This document shows positions 53,401 through 62,376 of a stretch of DNA of 64,000 nt, piece by piece. Each line of letters starts with the position of its first letter. The stretch's first letter is position 1. The position numbers and the translations under genes are program-made. Source of the stretch: Gimesia aquarii (GTDB lineage: Bacteria; Planctomycetota; Planctomycetia; Planctomycetales; Planctomycetaceae); the NCBI RefSeq assembly GCF_007748175.1, contig NZ_CP037422.1, positions 5,658,334-5,722,333 on the forward strand, in the 5' to 3' direction. The notes under the pieces were generated by a model. The model had not been told where the DNA came from. It did no database searches and was given only the letters and a program-made list of their open reading frames with translations.

Positions 53401-53470
53401 TGATAAAACAACCACAACTGGTCGGTTGCTGGATCTCAAACGAAGACGACAATCGGAAGATGAAAAGTAA
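50423..53470 (+). CDS. large VWA membrane protein with GATase-like domain
   Basis: A 1015-residue protein. Three transmembrane segments (about 22-44, 47-66, 76-97) are followed by a VWA domain with MIDAS DLSDS near residue 115, then a beta-rich region. A GATase1-like domain (about 330-480, MMVGGENSYGPGGYHR) comes next, then a second VWA-like part (ISDGDPQPPSP near 555). A final hydrophobic segment lies near 872, before a long low-complexity tail rich in Lys, Thr and Gln (about 925-1010). This domain order is common in planctomycete MoxR operons. Ligand unknown. Overlaps the ATPase gene by 4 nt. Confidence 0.82.
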   Translation: MKIKELYHQLVPKPRIAVTWMRALPLIFFLVFYAALCISLELSGVLLFARPWAFGLILFSIWIWWLSVAGYGGLSKGRALAALVSRLVMLGLFVMLIAEPRSVRVRDVISVVYAVDLSDSIGESSVDSALEFVTKTVTEKPQTDEAGLVVFGRNSAVELPPRVSFPFEALNSRIDRDATNLQQTLSLAAAMLPEENRGRIVLISDGTETEGSISQILDELKSRGVAVDVLPIQYEYDKEVWLENLELPRFVKLGENYEAAVVLSSLKDGTGKLVLRENGEPIYEEDVTFKAGKNRFVVPIYLRSAGYYEYSATIETKRDEDQIRENNTVINYLFVEGEGKVLVVTDPAGDDRDWEPLVKAIREGERNVETISAYEFPGDSLSLMPYDAILFVNVPADAFNVIQLKAVHDSIFNQGIGFMMVGGENSYGPGGYHRTVIEDALPVTMDITKKKVLPKGALAIILHTCEFPEGNTWGKRITKQAIKVLGAQDEVGVLVYDYMNGEKWLFELMPAGDYEKMVPKINGAQIGDMPSFVNTMELGLEGLIKSDAATKHMIIISDGDPQPPSPKLIGRFIKNKVSVSMVAVFPHGGRDISTMRGIASATGGRYYFPSDPNQLPSIFIKESKTLKRSMIQNETITPEVGMISSVLKGIEAIPPLHGYVLTTIKPRAEGVLNAPEKKEAEGDIDPVLAFWRYGLGTTAAFTSDLSPNWGADWVNWDHYSAFIKQLMIKISRVQKQAHLKMWSHTNGNNATIMVEDFHPEESFLNVAARISGPHDKKETVVLKQVSPRRYQASVPLWGKGRYQVMAIGKSGDREDHANGGFIVPYSPEFLRFRSNPIVLEEIAEKTGGQRLNPDKAAEVIYGRRAPKQSSNPIFDWFLIALAILVPLDVGIRRVQLDWYVIKSWFGFGSEQKASTVTMGALLQRKQGVVEELDLRKGKTSGAVEQMTSQSTISQLQAQKQKTTRPNSQVETSQKKKTEKTTNPPGTKPATDPGDKTTTTGRLLDLKRRRQSEDEK

Positions 53471-53499
53471 TACAAAAATTATTCTGCGGAGAGAGCAAT

Positions 53500-54516
53500 A
53501 TGAATCAGCCAGAAGTCACTGAAGAGCCTACAGTTTTGCAGGCTGAAGCCGACCATTTTAAAAAGGTCTTTACCGAAGTTCGTTCTGAAGTCGGCCGTAT
53601 GATTATTGGCCAGGAACGGGTTGTCGAATCAACATTATATGCGTTGTTCTGTGGTGGGAACGTTTTACTGGAAGGAGTTCCCGGACTGGGAAAAACAGAA
53701 CTCGTCAAAGCACTTTCCAAGGTATTGGAATTAGAATTTCAACGGATTCAATTTACACCTGACTTAATGCCGGCGGACATTATCGGTACCAATATCATGA
53801 ACACCGATGAGACGGGAACTTATCGGTTTGAATTCCGTAAAGGTCCGATTTTCACTCAACTGTTGCTGGCTGATGAAATTAACCGTGCGTCTCCCAAAAC
53901 ACAGTCTGCTTTATTGGAAACAATGCAGGAGGGGACTGTCACAGCCGCAGGAACCCAATATCGGCTTGACCAGCCCTTTTTTGTGCTGGCAACCCAGAAT
54001 CCCATTGAGCAGGAGGGGACCTATCCACTACCCGAAGCACAATTGGACCGCTTTTTGTTTAAGGTCAATGTGCCTTTTCCCAACCGGGCTGAGTTGAACA
54101 CAATTGTGCAGCAAACGATTCTGAGGCAGCCTGTAGAGTTGAAGAAATTACTGGATAGTAAGCAAATTCTTGAATTAAGAAATCTCCTGGAGAAAGTCGT
54201 TGTTGTCGAACCAATTCGCGACTATGCCATTCGGCTGGTGCTCTCGACACATCCCGGAACCGACTTTGCCACCGAAGAGGTCCGTCGTTTTATTCATTGG
54301 GGAGCCAGTCCGCGAGCTGCACAATCTTTGATAAAATCTGCACGCGTTCGTGCACTCAGTGAAGGGCGGGCACATGTCGCCTTTGAAGACATTCGTTATT
54401 TTGCCAACGAAGTACTCCAGCACCGGGTGCTCTTGAACTACGATGGCCAGGCAGAAAATATCAATGTGACTGACTTAATTGAGCAGAACTGTAAAGAACT
54501 ACCAGAGAAGGAATAA
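53500..54516 (+). CDS. MoxR-family AAA ATPase
   Basis: A 338-residue AAA+ chaperone-like ATPase of the MoxR branch: Walker A GVPGLGKTE at 59-67, Walker B LLLADEINRA at 121-130, and sensor region FFVLATQNPIEQEGTYPLPE near 157-176. MoxR proteins assist assembly of VWA-domain partners, here the DUF58 protein and the BatA-like protein directly downstream. It follows the large VWA gene after 29 nt. Confidence 0.95.
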   Translation: MNQPEVTEEPTVLQAEADHFKKVFTEVRSEVGRMIIGQERVVESTLYALFCGGNVLLEGVPGLGKTELVKALSKVLELEFQRIQFTPDLMPADIIGTNIMNTDETGTYRFEFRKGPIFTQLLLADEINRASPKTQSALLETMQEGTVTAAGTQYRLDQPFFVLATQNPIEQEGTYPLPEAQLDRFLFKVNVPFPNRAELNTIVQQTILRQPVELKKLLDSKQILELRNLLEKVVVVEPIRDYAIRLVLSTHPGTDFATEEVRRFIHWGASPRAAQSLIKSARVRALSEGRAHVAFEDIRYFANEVLQHRVLLNYDGQAENINVTDLIEQNCKELPEKE

Positions 54517-54522
54517 TCAGAA

Positions 54523-55428
54523 GTGTCGGAGGGAACTCAAGCGAATCAATATACTTCTTTGTTTGATAATAAAACATTATCAAAGTTGGAGAGGTTGCGT
54601 TTAAATCCAACGCGGCGCCTAACAAATCGAAGTCGTGGTGAGCATCTTTCCGGCAAAGGGGGAACGAGTACAGAATTTTCGGATTATCGGAATTACGTTC
54701 CCGGTGATGATGTGCGCTATATTGACTGGAATATCTTTTCCAGGCTGAATCGTCCCTTCATGAAACAATATCAGCATGAAGAAGAAATGCATGTGGTGCT
54801 GATTCTCGATGCCTCTTCTTCCATGGACTACGAAGATAAGTTTTTGCGCTGTAAGCAACTGGCTGCTGCGTTTGGTGTGATGGGGCTGATGAATTTTGAA
54901 AAGGTCAGTGCCTATTCCTGCAATCACAAAGGAGGACGCCCCGTAAGTTTGTCGCCTTGCACCGGTCGCATCAGTATGAAGCGTTTATTTGATTTTCTCT
55001 CTTCGATTGAAGCCGGTGGTGATTCTCCGATTGAAGCAGCAGTCGAAGATGTTTTACGTTCACATCGCGGGCGTGGCGTGGCCATCGTGCTTTCTGATTA
55101 TGAATCATTTGGTGATTTACAACGGCCTTTTAACATGCTTTTCAGTGCGGGTTTGGAAATCTTTGGGGTGCAAATATTAGCACCTTCTGAAATCGATCCC
55201 GAAATTAATGGTGATTTACGTTTAGTTGATAGCGAATCCGGGCAGACTCTGGATATTTCTTCAGCCGGAGATTTGTTGGGATTGTACCATGAACATCGTG
55301 CCTTGTTAGAGGATCATCTGGCGATGCTCTGTCGCCAACGTTCCGGACGATTTTTGACGACCAACAGCGGTGATGCTTTGGAGCATGTTCTCTTTGATGT
55401 ATTGCGTCGGAAAGGGTGGGTCAGATGA
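54523..55428 (+). CDS. DUF58 protein
   Basis: A 301-residue protein with the DUF58 pattern: GEHLSGKGGTSTEFSDYRNY, then DVRYIDWNIFSRLNRPFMKQ and a VWA-like MIDAS LILDASSSMDY. DUF58 proteins are the usual partner of MoxR. The start is a GTG 6 nt after the MoxR stop, and the 3' end overlaps the next gene. No transmembrane segment. Confidence 0.93.
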   Translation: MSEGTQANQYTSLFDNKTLSKLERLRLNPTRRLTNRSRGEHLSGKGGTSTEFSDYRNYVPGDDVRYIDWNIFSRLNRPFMKQYQHEEEMHVVLILDASSSMDYEDKFLRCKQLAAAFGVMGLMNFEKVSAYSCNHKGGRPVSLSPCTGRISMKRLFDFLSSIEAGGDSPIEAAVEDVLRSHRGRGVAIVLSDYESFGDLQRPFNMLFSAGLEIFGVQILAPSEIDPEINGDLRLVDSESGQTLDISSAGDLLGLYHEHRALLEDHLAMLCRQRSGRFLTTNSGDALEHVLFDVLRRKGWVR

Positions 55429-57308
55429 ACTTTTGGCCTGGCTTTTACTCACTACCAGGAGCCTGGTACCTGTTATTGCTGATACCATTGGTGGTCTTTT
55501 ATTTTTTGAAATTAAAGCGCCCCCATAAAAGTGTTCCCTCGTTGGCCCTTTGGAGCCAGGTGATCAACGACCGTCGCGTCAATTCGCCATTTCAAAAATT
55601 CAAACGTAGTATCTTACTGTTGCTGCAAATTCTTTTATTGCTGTTTCTGGTTCTGGCTCTGATGCAACCCTATATTCAAAGTGGAGCAGAGCGGGCGGAA
55701 TATTTACCAATTCTGATTGATTGTTCTGCCAGTATGGCGGCAACAGATCCGGAAACAAAAAAATCACGCTTGGAACTTACGAAGGAACGTGTTGGCGAAA
55801 TTGTCGATAACTTACTGCCAGATCAACGTGTTTCCTTAGTCGCTGTTAGCTCGACAGCACGCCGATTGACCGACTTCACGGATAATCAACGCATACTGAA
55901 ACAATCGCTGGCTGGACTAACCGTTGATGATGTCCCCAGTAATCTGGAAGATGCCTTGCGGATGACACAAGCCCTCTCTAGGACCGTGCCTATTAATACG
56001 GTGCTTTTTTATTCAGACGGAAATTTCCCTCAGGAAGTCAATTTTGATCTACCTTTTGATCTCAATTACCAGTTGCTTCCCTCAGCAGGATCCAATGTGG
56101 GAATTACTTCATTCAATGCACGAAAAAACCAGACGGGAAACTGGGATGTTTTTATTCGGGTTGAGAATTCAGAAAAAAATGATAGTCCTGCCACGGTCGA
56201 GTTATTGCAAGATGGAGAGAGCATTGCCAAAGAGGAGATCGTCTTAGGGAAAGGGGATTCACAACGCCTGGAATTTTCCGTGAATGCCGATAAAAAATCG
56301 TCTCTGGAAGCGATTTTGACTCCTGGTAGCTACGATAGTTTAGCTGCTGATAATCGCGCCTTTCTCAATATTCCTCAATCACGCTCATTATTAGTGTTCG
56401 TTGATCCGGATCTCGCCAGTTATCGTTATGCGTTAGACGAGAACAAAGATCTGGTGTTATATCCCGAGCAGGATGGCTCTGCGGGCCCTCCGGAATATGA
56501 TCTGGTCATTTCTTCTTCTGAAAAAAATATGGATAAACAGGCATTGATCAAGCTGGGCGTCGGTTTTGTGCCTGAGGATTTAAAAAATTATGTTTTGCTC
56601 GAAACAAATTTAACAGATGTTGTTGACTGGAACCGTAGTTCGGCATTATTGCGGCATGTGGAATTGGGTGATGTGCAAATTACGGAGCAGCCCGTTTGGG
56701 CAGAGAATGCCAAAGTAGAAAACCTGGAAGAACTGGGTTATGAAGTCTTAATTCATGGTCGATTAGGGCCACTCTTATTACAAAAACGTAACTCGGACGG
56801 GCTGGAGTTTTACTTTCTGTTCAATACAGATCGTTCCACTATGCCTTACCGAGTTGGTTTCCCGATTATGGTTTCGAATCTGATACAGCTGACATTACAG
56901 GAAGCCGGTATTGCAGAAGTGCAGGCCTCAGCAACCCCACTCTTACCTGCCGTCGAGTATGTGCCAGAACAAAAATACAACATTAAAACGCCGGGTGGGA
57001 AACAGCTGACTGCCGAAAGTAACAAGAATGGCATTGTTTCCGGAGTCGCCGCTTTGCAAGTGGGGAAATACACAATCAGTGGTGAAGGTGCAAAATCAGA
57101 TGAAATTAGTGTAAGTTTATTGAACCCTATGGAGACATCCCTCGTTTCCGTTGACGAAATTCAGTTTAGTGAAGTTCCGGTTTCTGCAGCACAAACGCAA
57201 ATCGACAGCGATAAACCACTTTGGAGCGAATTTGCATTGATTGCCTTTGTATTACTTTTGTTAGAGTGGTGGTATTTTCAGCGTCGACCAGGTGGGATTC
57301 CTGCATAG
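55425..57308 (+). CDS. BatA-like VWA membrane protein
   Basis: The ATG at 55425 overlaps the DUF58 stop (ATGA), so I prefer it to the GTG at 55416. The protein has 627 residues: N-terminal BatA domain (FWPGFYSLPGAWYLLLLIPL, two transmembrane helices to about 85), then a VWA domain with MIDAS IDCSASMAATD near 103, then a long beta-rich region and a C-terminal helix near 605-622. Such proteins are grouped with the Bacteroides aerotolerance (Bat) proteins; the function is not settled. Confidence 0.88.
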   Translation: MNFWPGFYSLPGAWYLLLLIPLVVFYFLKLKRPHKSVPSLALWSQVINDRRVNSPFQKFKRSILLLLQILLLLFLVLALMQPYIQSGAERAEYLPILIDCSASMAATDPETKKSRLELTKERVGEIVDNLLPDQRVSLVAVSSTARRLTDFTDNQRILKQSLAGLTVDDVPSNLEDALRMTQALSRTVPINTVLFYSDGNFPQEVNFDLPFDLNYQLLPSAGSNVGITSFNARKNQTGNWDVFIRVENSEKNDSPATVELLQDGESIAKEEIVLGKGDSQRLEFSVNADKKSSLEAILTPGSYDSLAADNRAFLNIPQSRSLLVFVDPDLASYRYALDENKDLVLYPEQDGSAGPPEYDLVISSSEKNMDKQALIKLGVGFVPEDLKNYVLLETNLTDVVDWNRSSALLRHVELGDVQITEQPVWAENAKVENLEELGYEVLIHGRLGPLLLQKRNSDGLEFYFLFNTDRSTMPYRVGFPIMVSNLIQLTLQEAGIAEVQASATPLLPAVEYVPEQKYNIKTPGGKQLTAESNKNGIVSGVAALQVGKYTISGEGAKSDEISVSLLNPMETSLVSVDEIQFSEVPVSAAQTQIDSDKPLWSEFALIAFVLLLLEWWYFQRRPGGIPA

Positions 57309-57338
57309 ATAACGTAAGGAAAGAGAGAACTTACCTTT

Positions 57339-59519
57339 ATGATTCAGAAACGTCTGTTTTATTTATGGTTGTTTTTCTTTTTAACGCCCGGGGTTTTGCC
57401 TGCGCAGTCCTTTCCATTAGTGGTCGATATTCGGCAATTATCACAATTTCCCAAAGGTAATGGCCCGGTTTCGTTTGTCTGGCAATGTCAAGTGTCAGCG
57501 ACAGGACTTCTTGAGGGGTATTTTCTGGTTACCGTACATGACGGCGTCGAAAAATTTGGAACATTCAGATCACATGATGTTGCCATGCATGCGGGCTTCC
57601 ATGAAATCCCGATGATGCTGCCTCCCATGAAAGTGGATAATCCCTATTCGGAGGTGAAACTGAAGCTCAGCTTCGTCACTCCGAATCAACAGTATGACTT
57701 TAAAGATGAATATTCATTGCGAGTTGGTCAGCGTTTTCAAAGAACGTTTGCAGTGGGAGTCTGTGATCCATTTGATATGAGCATGTCGAAAGACCTGAAG
57801 GAATTTTTGGAACGACTGGATTTTGAGTCAATCAGTCCTAAAGAACCAATTAAGATAGACTTTCAGAAGCTCAGGCGATCAATTCCTAATGTGGGCATGT
57901 TGAGAAATCAGCCGTTGTCTTTAAATGTCAAAACCGTTTCCATTCATCTGCCTCCTCCTGATTACCCTCAGCTACCGATTGATTGCCACCAGTATGATAT
58001 TCTGGTGATTACAGCACGTGGTTTTGCGCAACTGGAATCAAGAAATCTGAAAGCCATTCATCAGTGGGTGCGGTCGGGAGGCAGCTTGTGTTTACTTGCT
58101 GGTCCTGTTTTAGAACAACGACAGGTTCAGTTTATGAATAGCCTTGTCGAAACTAAGAATGCGACACCCTTTCTGATTGACTCAGAAGGTAAGCTCGTAA
58201 TGGAAAATTCAGAGCAGGTCTGGTTGCAACGAACCGGATGGGGCAGGAGTGTGATTGTGCTGTCCGAAGCGCTGAAAGAAAAGCGTCTTACCGCTTCTGA
58301 GCTGAAACAGATTCCCTTCTTCTTGTGGAAGTTGCGCGAATCACAACGAGACTATTTTGATAAACAGGAAAAATGGGATTATGAAGAACTGGTCGATGCG
58401 TTCATAAAGACACAAAAGAGAACAAACTATCGCAACATGAATGCGTATTCTGCCAATCAGGTATTTAATTTGAATTATCGACCGATCTCTACAGGAGGGG
58501 CGGTTGTCACTGACCTAATGCCGGCTGAATTACGGATTGTTCCCTCCTGGGTGATTGCATCAATTCTCCTGGGGTATGTGCTCATTATTGGTCCGGGTGA
58601 ATATTTTATTCTTGGAAAATTTCAGTTGCGGCGCTTTACCTGGATCACATTCCCCATCATTTCCATTTGTATTGCCTGTCTCGCATTTATCGTATCTGAT
58701 CATTATATGCAGACATCCTATGAACGAAAATTACTGACAATTCATGATTTGGACAGACAGGGAAAGCCTGTCAAAGAAAATCAAGTCGAATTGTTGTTCA
58801 CAGGTTCCTATCAAAAAATCGAAACAAACATCAAGTCCGGACTCTTCACTCCCTTGAATCATACAGAATTAGGGATGGCGCAGAATTACAACATGTATGC
58901 TCGGAACAGAGTTCAATCACTGGTTGGGCCGCCGCTTTATGCAGGATCGATTCCCACTCAATACTCGGTTTATCAGTTGATGCCGCAATGGACACCTCAA
59001 CTGAATCGCATCATCAAGAATTATCCAGATGAATTGCAGACAAAATTTGACTGGTCATCGATTCAATTGAATCAGCTTCGTTCGAATCAAGGGCGTGTCA
59101 AGATACGGAAACAAATCAAAACTGCTTTTGGGAATCGGGCTAAAGTCATGGTTTATCAAGGGCAGAAGAATGGAGAAGTCAAAAAACATCCACTCTTTAC
59201 ACAAACAAATAATCCACGAAATCGAAATAATTACCGGTCCGAACAAGACTATGCCTTATTCAATGAGTATTACCAGAATTATCCACACTATTATGGAAAT
59301 AATAGACTACGGCGTAATAGTTTCATGGATGATTTGTGCGTGCGAAGTCAAAACGGTCTTTTTCAAATTGTTTCACAAACATCACCCTCAGGTGGTCAAA
59401 ATTATGAAGACTTGAGTATTCTGGATCCTTCTGATCCCAGTCAATGGTTAGTTGTCGTTTATGTTCCCGGTAATGAGCAGGACACGATTTATCGGCAACT
59501 TATTGTGGCAGAAAAATAA
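57339..59519 (+). CDS. exported membrane protein with GATase-like domain
   Basis: A 726-residue protein. Signal peptide at 1-23 (LWLFFFLTPGVLPAQS). A beta-rich region is followed by a GATase1-like fold (about 205-325, YDILVITARGFAQLESRNLK, WVRSGGSLCLLAG), then two transmembrane helices (about 403-425 and 436-456), then a 270-residue outer or cytoplasmic part rich in Asn, Arg and Tyr. Such proteins are regularly found as the last VWA-operon member in planctomycetes. Role unknown. The final gene of the window resembles it in layout. Confidence 0.72.
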   Translation: MIQKRLFYLWLFFFLTPGVLPAQSFPLVVDIRQLSQFPKGNGPVSFVWQCQVSATGLLEGYFLVTVHDGVEKFGTFRSHDVAMHAGFHEIPMMLPPMKVDNPYSEVKLKLSFVTPNQQYDFKDEYSLRVGQRFQRTFAVGVCDPFDMSMSKDLKEFLERLDFESISPKEPIKIDFQKLRRSIPNVGMLRNQPLSLNVKTVSIHLPPPDYPQLPIDCHQYDILVITARGFAQLESRNLKAIHQWVRSGGSLCLLAGPVLEQRQVQFMNSLVETKNATPFLIDSEGKLVMENSEQVWLQRTGWGRSVIVLSEALKEKRLTASELKQIPFFLWKLRESQRDYFDKQEKWDYEELVDAFIKTQKRTNYRNMNAYSANQVFNLNYRPISTGGAVVTDLMPAELRIVPSWVIASILLGYVLIIGPGEYFILGKFQLRRFTWITFPIISICIACLAFIVSDHYMQTSYERKLLTIHDLDRQGKPVKENQVELLFTGSYQKIETNIKSGLFTPLNHTELGMAQNYNMYARNRVQSLVGPPLYAGSIPTQYSVYQLMPQWTPQLNRIIKNYPDELQTKFDWSSIQLNQLRSNQGRVKIRKQIKTAFGNRAKVMVYQGQKNGEVKKHPLFTQTNNPRNRNNYRSEQDYALFNEYYQNYPHYYGNNRLRRNSFMDDLCVRSQNGLFQIVSQTSPSGGQNYEDLSILDPSDPSQWLVVVYVPGNEQDTIYRQLIVAEK

Positions 59520-59563
59520 AACAGCACTTCTAACGATTAATTTAAAGAAGAATTTACATCCCA

Positions 59564-60511
59564 ATGAGCATACAACCTCCCATGGTGGAAGTGAAAGATT
59601 TGTGGGTCCGTTACGGAACGTATGAAGCCGTAAAAGGTATCTCTTTTTCCATTCCGAAAGGAGAAGTCTTTGGTTTTATTGGTCCTAACGGTGCCGGCAA
59701 GTCATCGACAATCAAAGTCCTGGCCACATTACAACGTGATTATGACTGTCAGTCAGTCAAAATTAATGGAATTTCTGTTGGAAAAGCACCACATTTAATT
59801 CGAGAGATGATCGGCTATATGCCCGATTTTTTTGGCGTTTATGAAGATTTGACTGCCAGGGAATATCTTCATTTTTTTGCAGCCGCCTACCGTATCGCTC
59901 GCAGTAGAAGAAAAGCGATCGTCAACGATGTGCTGGAATTGACAGATTTAACAGAAAAAATCGACGCACCCGTTGATTCCTTGTCACGTGGAATGAAACA
60001 GCGTCTCGCTTTAGCACGAGTCTTGCTTCATGATCCTGATTTGTTGTTGCTCGATGAACCAGCTAGTGGACTGGATCCCCGTGCCCGTATTGAAGTTCGG
60101 GAACTTCTGGTCGCGTTAAAAGAAATGGGGAAGACCATTATTATTTCGAGCCATATTCTCCATGAGTTATCGCAGCTTTGTACCAGTATCGGAATTATCG
60201 AAGCCGGTCAATTTGTGACGCAAGGGTCTCTAGATCATATATATAAACGTTTGGAATTGAGCCGTATCATCCATGTGCAGATTGTGGGTGAGATGAATGG
60301 TATTTGCCAGACCATTGAAGAAATCGATGGTGTGAAATCTGTCAGTGCGCAAGCAGATCGTCTGGCGATTCAGTTACAGGAAGACCAATTGGCGGTTGAG
60401 GAACTGCATGCCAAGATCGCTGAGACTGGTGCTAAAATTCGCATGTTTCAGGCGGAAGCCATGGATATGGAGACGGTATTCATGAAGCTGACGGAAGGGA
60501 AGACCGCATGA
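59564..60511 (+). CDS. ABC-2 type transporter ATPase
   Basis: A 315-residue ATP-binding protein: Walker A GPNGAGKSS near 47, Q-loop region, signature LSRGMKQRLALARVLLHDPD, Walker B LLLLDEPASGLDP and the H-switch SSHILHEL. This is the CcmA/DrrA type. The downstream gene encodes its permease and overlaps it by 4 nt. Substrate unknown. Confidence 0.95.
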   Translation: MSIQPPMVEVKDLWVRYGTYEAVKGISFSIPKGEVFGFIGPNGAGKSSTIKVLATLQRDYDCQSVKINGISVGKAPHLIREMIGYMPDFFGVYEDLTAREYLHFFAAAYRIARSRRKAIVNDVLELTDLTEKIDAPVDSLSRGMKQRLALARVLLHDPDLLLLDEPASGLDPRARIEVRELLVALKEMGKTIIISSHILHELSQLCTSIGIIEAGQFVTQGSLDHIYKRLELSRIIHVQIVGEMNGICQTIEEIDGVKSVSAQADRLAIQLQEDQLAVEELHAKIAETGAKIRMFQAEAMDMETVFMKLTEGKTA

Positions 60512-62376
60512 AATTGAGGAAATTCCAGGTCAGCCTTCCACTGTTGTCTAAAGAATTAGTCGAAATGGCGAATCGTCGGCGAACCTATATCGTCAGGACG
60601 ATCTATGCGCTCTTATTTCTGGGATTTGTCGGTTTTATTTATCTCGAGTCAATTTCCGGTCTACAAAATAATCCCATGGCCATTCTCGGTCGAGGGCGCG
60701 AAATATTTGAAGCCATGATTTATTTGCAATTTACGGCAATCTACCTTTTTCTACCCGCGATCACTTGTAGCGTGATCACTCAGGAAAAAGAACGGAATAG
60801 TCTGGGATTGTTATTAATCACCCGGTTAAGCCCTTCCACAATCATTCTGGAAAAATATCTGGGGCGTTTAATCACGATGATTACGTTTCTCATGTTAGGG
60901 CTTCCGATTTTAGCATTTGCCTATTCACTGGGTGGCGTTTCGCTGGCCATGTTTATCAACGCACTCTGGCTCTTATTGATCACCATGCTTCAAGTGGCCG
61001 CACTCGGAGTCATGTGTTCCAGTTTTTGTCGCACAACGGTATCTGCCTTTATTGCGACTTACATTCTTGGTTTTATCATGCTGTTTGGCCTGATTATCAT
61101 ATACGAGCTCAATTTGTTCTATCTGGGTGACGTAATACGATCGTTCACTCGCTCACTCCAAAACACTCCATTATTATCCAATTATATTCGTCGAGGTGGT
61201 GAAGAGCTTTGTGCGATTATGTTTGCACCTTATTGGTTTGATCGTTTTTCCAGGACCGGAGGAATTGCTTCTGTAGTCGGTACATTTATATTAAGTATTC
61301 CCATCATCATCAGCACTTTTATGTTTCTGATTTTTGCACATTATTTTCTGATCCGTCGTGCTTTTCTTCCCGCGCGAAATTATTTATTGAATGCGTTCAA
61401 ATCGTTGGATCGAGTGTATAATAAAATTAATCACAATCGCATCACGCGCGGAATTGTACTCGTAAAAGAACAGATAAAATTACCGGAATATGCCCCGATT
61501 GCCTGGCGTGAAACATCGAAGAAGTCGCTGGGTACATTTCGTTATCTGTTTCGAATTCTCGTCACACTTGAAGTTCCGATACTTTTCATCTGTATTATTA
61601 TTGCGACTGGTAGCCCCAACCCCGTGGTTGATGGGGCAGTCATTCTATTGTGGTTGCTATGGGGCTTGACTGTCTTGCTGTTGGCGGTATCAGCAACGAG
61701 TCTGATTTCCGGGGAACGCTCACATGAGACACTGGATGTGCTCTTGACGGTACCCATTTCGGGAAAAGAGTTAATGCGTCAGAAAATTGCGGGTGTAAAA
61801 CGATTGTGTCTGGTGCTGTTGATTCCTCTGTTAACGATTGTGCTCTTTGAGGCCTGGTGGAAATGGGAGTATTCCTATATTACCTCGGGATATCGAAATC
61901 GATATGAGACTCAATGGTTTGCCTATCTCGTTGGATCCTTAATCACACTGAGTATCTATTTGCCGATGCTGATTTGGTTCTTCTGCTGGATCGGAATGAA
62001 GGTGAAATCACAAACGAAAGCCATTTTGACTGCATTAGGCTTGATCATCGTCTGGTGCATATTACCATTTATTTTAGCGTTTCCTATTTTTATGCTGAAT
62101 CCCTCATTTGACGAAGATTCGATCATCTATGGTCTATTTCTCAGCCCGGCTTCATTTGTGGTGATCAATGAAATCGCCGAATTTCATGAGTTTGGAACTC
62201 CCTGGATTCCACTACTTGTGAACACCATCATTTATGCTGGCTGCTTAATGCTTTTTCGATCTCAATGTCTGAATCACATCGATGAGAATTTAGGCCGCTT
62301 GAGTGACCAGGATTACCATATTGATCGTTCTGCGAAAATTCCAGTCAGTGATCAACCTATTTTTAGTTCAGAATAA
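60508..62376 (+). CDS. ABC-2 type permease
   Basis: A 622-residue membrane protein with about a dozen hydrophobic segments in two halves, the second of which contains an ABC-2 permease signature (SGERSHETLDVLLTVPISGK near 408). TQEKERNSLGLLLITRLSPS near 92 is the matching part in the first half. It pairs with the ATPase just upstream. Probably exports or moves a component of the envelope complex encoded by this operon, which is inference. Confidence 0.88.
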   Translation: MKLRKFQVSLPLLSKELVEMANRRRTYIVRTIYALLFLGFVGFIYLESISGLQNNPMAILGRGREIFEAMIYLQFTAIYLFLPAITCSVITQEKERNSLGLLLITRLSPSTIILEKYLGRLITMITFLMLGLPILAFAYSLGGVSLAMFINALWLLLITMLQVAALGVMCSSFCRTTVSAFIATYILGFIMLFGLIIIYELNLFYLGDVIRSFTRSLQNTPLLSNYIRRGGEELCAIMFAPYWFDRFSRTGGIASVVGTFILSIPIIISTFMFLIFAHYFLIRRAFLPARNYLLNAFKSLDRVYNKINHNRITRGIVLVKEQIKLPEYAPIAWRETSKKSLGTFRYLFRILVTLEVPILFICIIIATGSPNPVVDGAVILLWLLWGLTVLLLAVSATSLISGERSHETLDVLLTVPISGKELMRQKIAGVKRLCLVLLIPLLTIVLFEAWWKWEYSYITSGYRNRYETQWFAYLVGSLITLSIYLPMLIWFFCWIGMKVKSQTKAILTALGLIIVWCILPFILAFPIFMLNPSFDEDSIIYGLFLSPASFVVINEIAEFHEFGTPWIPLLVNTIIYAGCLMLFRSQCLNHIDENLGRLSDQDYHIDRSAKIPVSDQPIFSSE